64,000 nt of DNA from Salimicrobium halophilum (GTDB taxonomy: Bacteria > Bacillota > Bacilli > Bacillales > Halobacillaceae): positions 529,844 to 593,843 of the forward strand of contig NZ_FNEV01000001.1 in the NCBI RefSeq assembly GCF_900100295.1, written 5' to 3'. Position 1 is the stretch's first letter, and each line of letters begins with the position of its first letter. The notes beneath the pieces were generated by a model. That model made no database searches. It saw only the letters and a program-made list of their open reading frames with translations, and was not told where the DNA came from. Position numbers and translations under genes: made by a program. Below are positions 63,673 to 64,000 of this stretch, one piece after another.

Positions 63673-64000
63673 TGACCCCTAAAAGTTAGAGTTTTTATTA
63701 TGAAGCTGATTTGCTGGTTTGAGTCCGGTATTGAATAGGACTTAAGCCAGCCAATTTTACTTTTACGCGTTCGTGGTTGTAGTAGTCCATGTATCCCTCG
63801 AGCTTTCTCTCAAGCTCTTCATAAGAAACCAATTCTTCTCCGTAATACATTTCCTGTTTGAGAATCCCGAAGAAATTCTCCATCGCCGCATTATCAGCGC
63901 AGTTAGCTTTCCTGGACATACTCTGGAAGATACGATGTTTCTTTAAGGTTTTCACCCACTTGCGGTGTTGGTAATGCCAGCCTTGATCAGAGTGGATGGT
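63673..64000 (-). mobile_element. IS3-family insertion sequence, one end (runs off the window)
   Basis: The end begins TGACCCCTAAAAGTTAGAG, a terminal inverted repeat of the IS3/IS150 type (TG...). The transposase C-terminus starts inside it at 63698. The element continues past 64000, so its other end, first reading frame and target duplication cannot be seen. Confidence 0.85.
63698..64000 (-). CDS. IS3-family transposase (OrfB), C-terminal part
   Basis: Partial integrase-core (DDE) transposase; reading back from the window edge gives TIHSDQGWHYQHRKWVKTL, then SMSRKANCADNAAMENFFGILKQE with the third catalytic glutamate of the DDE triad (E in MENFFG), and ends SPIQYRTQTSKSAS. The pattern HSDQGWHYQ and YNHERVKVKLAGLSPIQYR is typical of IS150/IS3 OrfB. 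The frame is intact as far as visible. Confidence 0.93.
   Translation of the reverse strand, partial: TIHSDQGWHYQHRKWVKTLKKHRIFQSMSRKANCADNAAMENFFGILKQEMYYGEELVSYEELERKLEGYMDYYNHERVKVKLAGLSPIQYRTQTSKSAS

Overview
The window is a chromosomal segment of a low-to-moderate G+C, endospore-forming Firmicute of the family Bacillaceae. Gene content and order follow the Bacillus subtilis ylyB to mraZ and ctaB to pdhA regions almost gene for gene, but inverted. A BCCT-type compatible-solute importer and long acidic tails on several exported proteins hint at a moderate halophile (Halobacillus/Salimicrobium type). That last step is inference.

Layout. Positions 34-26626 hold, nearly all on the minus strand, the division and cell-wall (dcw) supercluster read backwards: ylyB, lspA, divIVA, ylmH-G-sepF-E-D-C, sigG, sigE, spoIIGA, ftsZ, ftsA, divIB, spoVE, murD, mraY, murF, murE, spoVD, pbpB, ftsL, rsmH, mraZ, bshC and a DUF3397 gene. 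Positions 26778-38497 hold the ylb block (ylbP, an RsfA-type regulator, a crotonase, rpmF, ylbN, ylbM, ylbL, ylbJ, coaD, rsmD, ylbG, ylbF), plus an unrecognised 437-aa exported protein, yugN and ytvI. Positions 38547-45061 hold the caa3 oxidase operon ctaBCDEFG with ctaM. Positions 45373-52484 hold ftsW, ylaN and small yla/ykt genes, a flavin oxidoreductase, and a small-RNA gene of the SR1/SR1P type. Positions 52688-64000 hold a lipoprotein deacetylase, an aromatic-acid exporter-like protein, a BCCT transporter, the pdhABCD operon, ykyA, def, and the end of an IS3-family insertion sequence.

How the genes work together. Most of the window makes and partitions the cell envelope: lipid I precursors (murE, murF, murD, mraY), SEDS/PBP synthases (ftsW, spoVE, pbpB, spoVD), and the Z-ring with its anchors and placement (ftsZ, ftsA, sepF, divIVA, divIB, ftsL). 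The early sporulation sigma cascade (spoIIGA, sigE, sigG) is embedded in it. A sigma-H-type promoter before ftsAZ and sigma-E/F-type promoters before spoVD, ylbJ and sigG are visible by eye. The second half is respiratory and central carbon metabolism (cytochrome caa3, pyruvate dehydrogenase).

Most notable points. (1) An SR1-like dual-function RNA locus has a 34-codon SR1P peptide, a near-consensus promoter, a cre site and a CcpN-like inverted repeat. (2) Genes normally fixed in this order are missing: ileS, murG-murB, pycA-ctaA and typA. At the pycA site the last codons of the gene appear to survive as a remnant. (3) Four 11-bp helically phased TGTG repeats lie upstream of ctaB. (4) The IS3 element appears to have landed inside the terminator stem of def. 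No tRNA, rRNA or CRISPR was seen.
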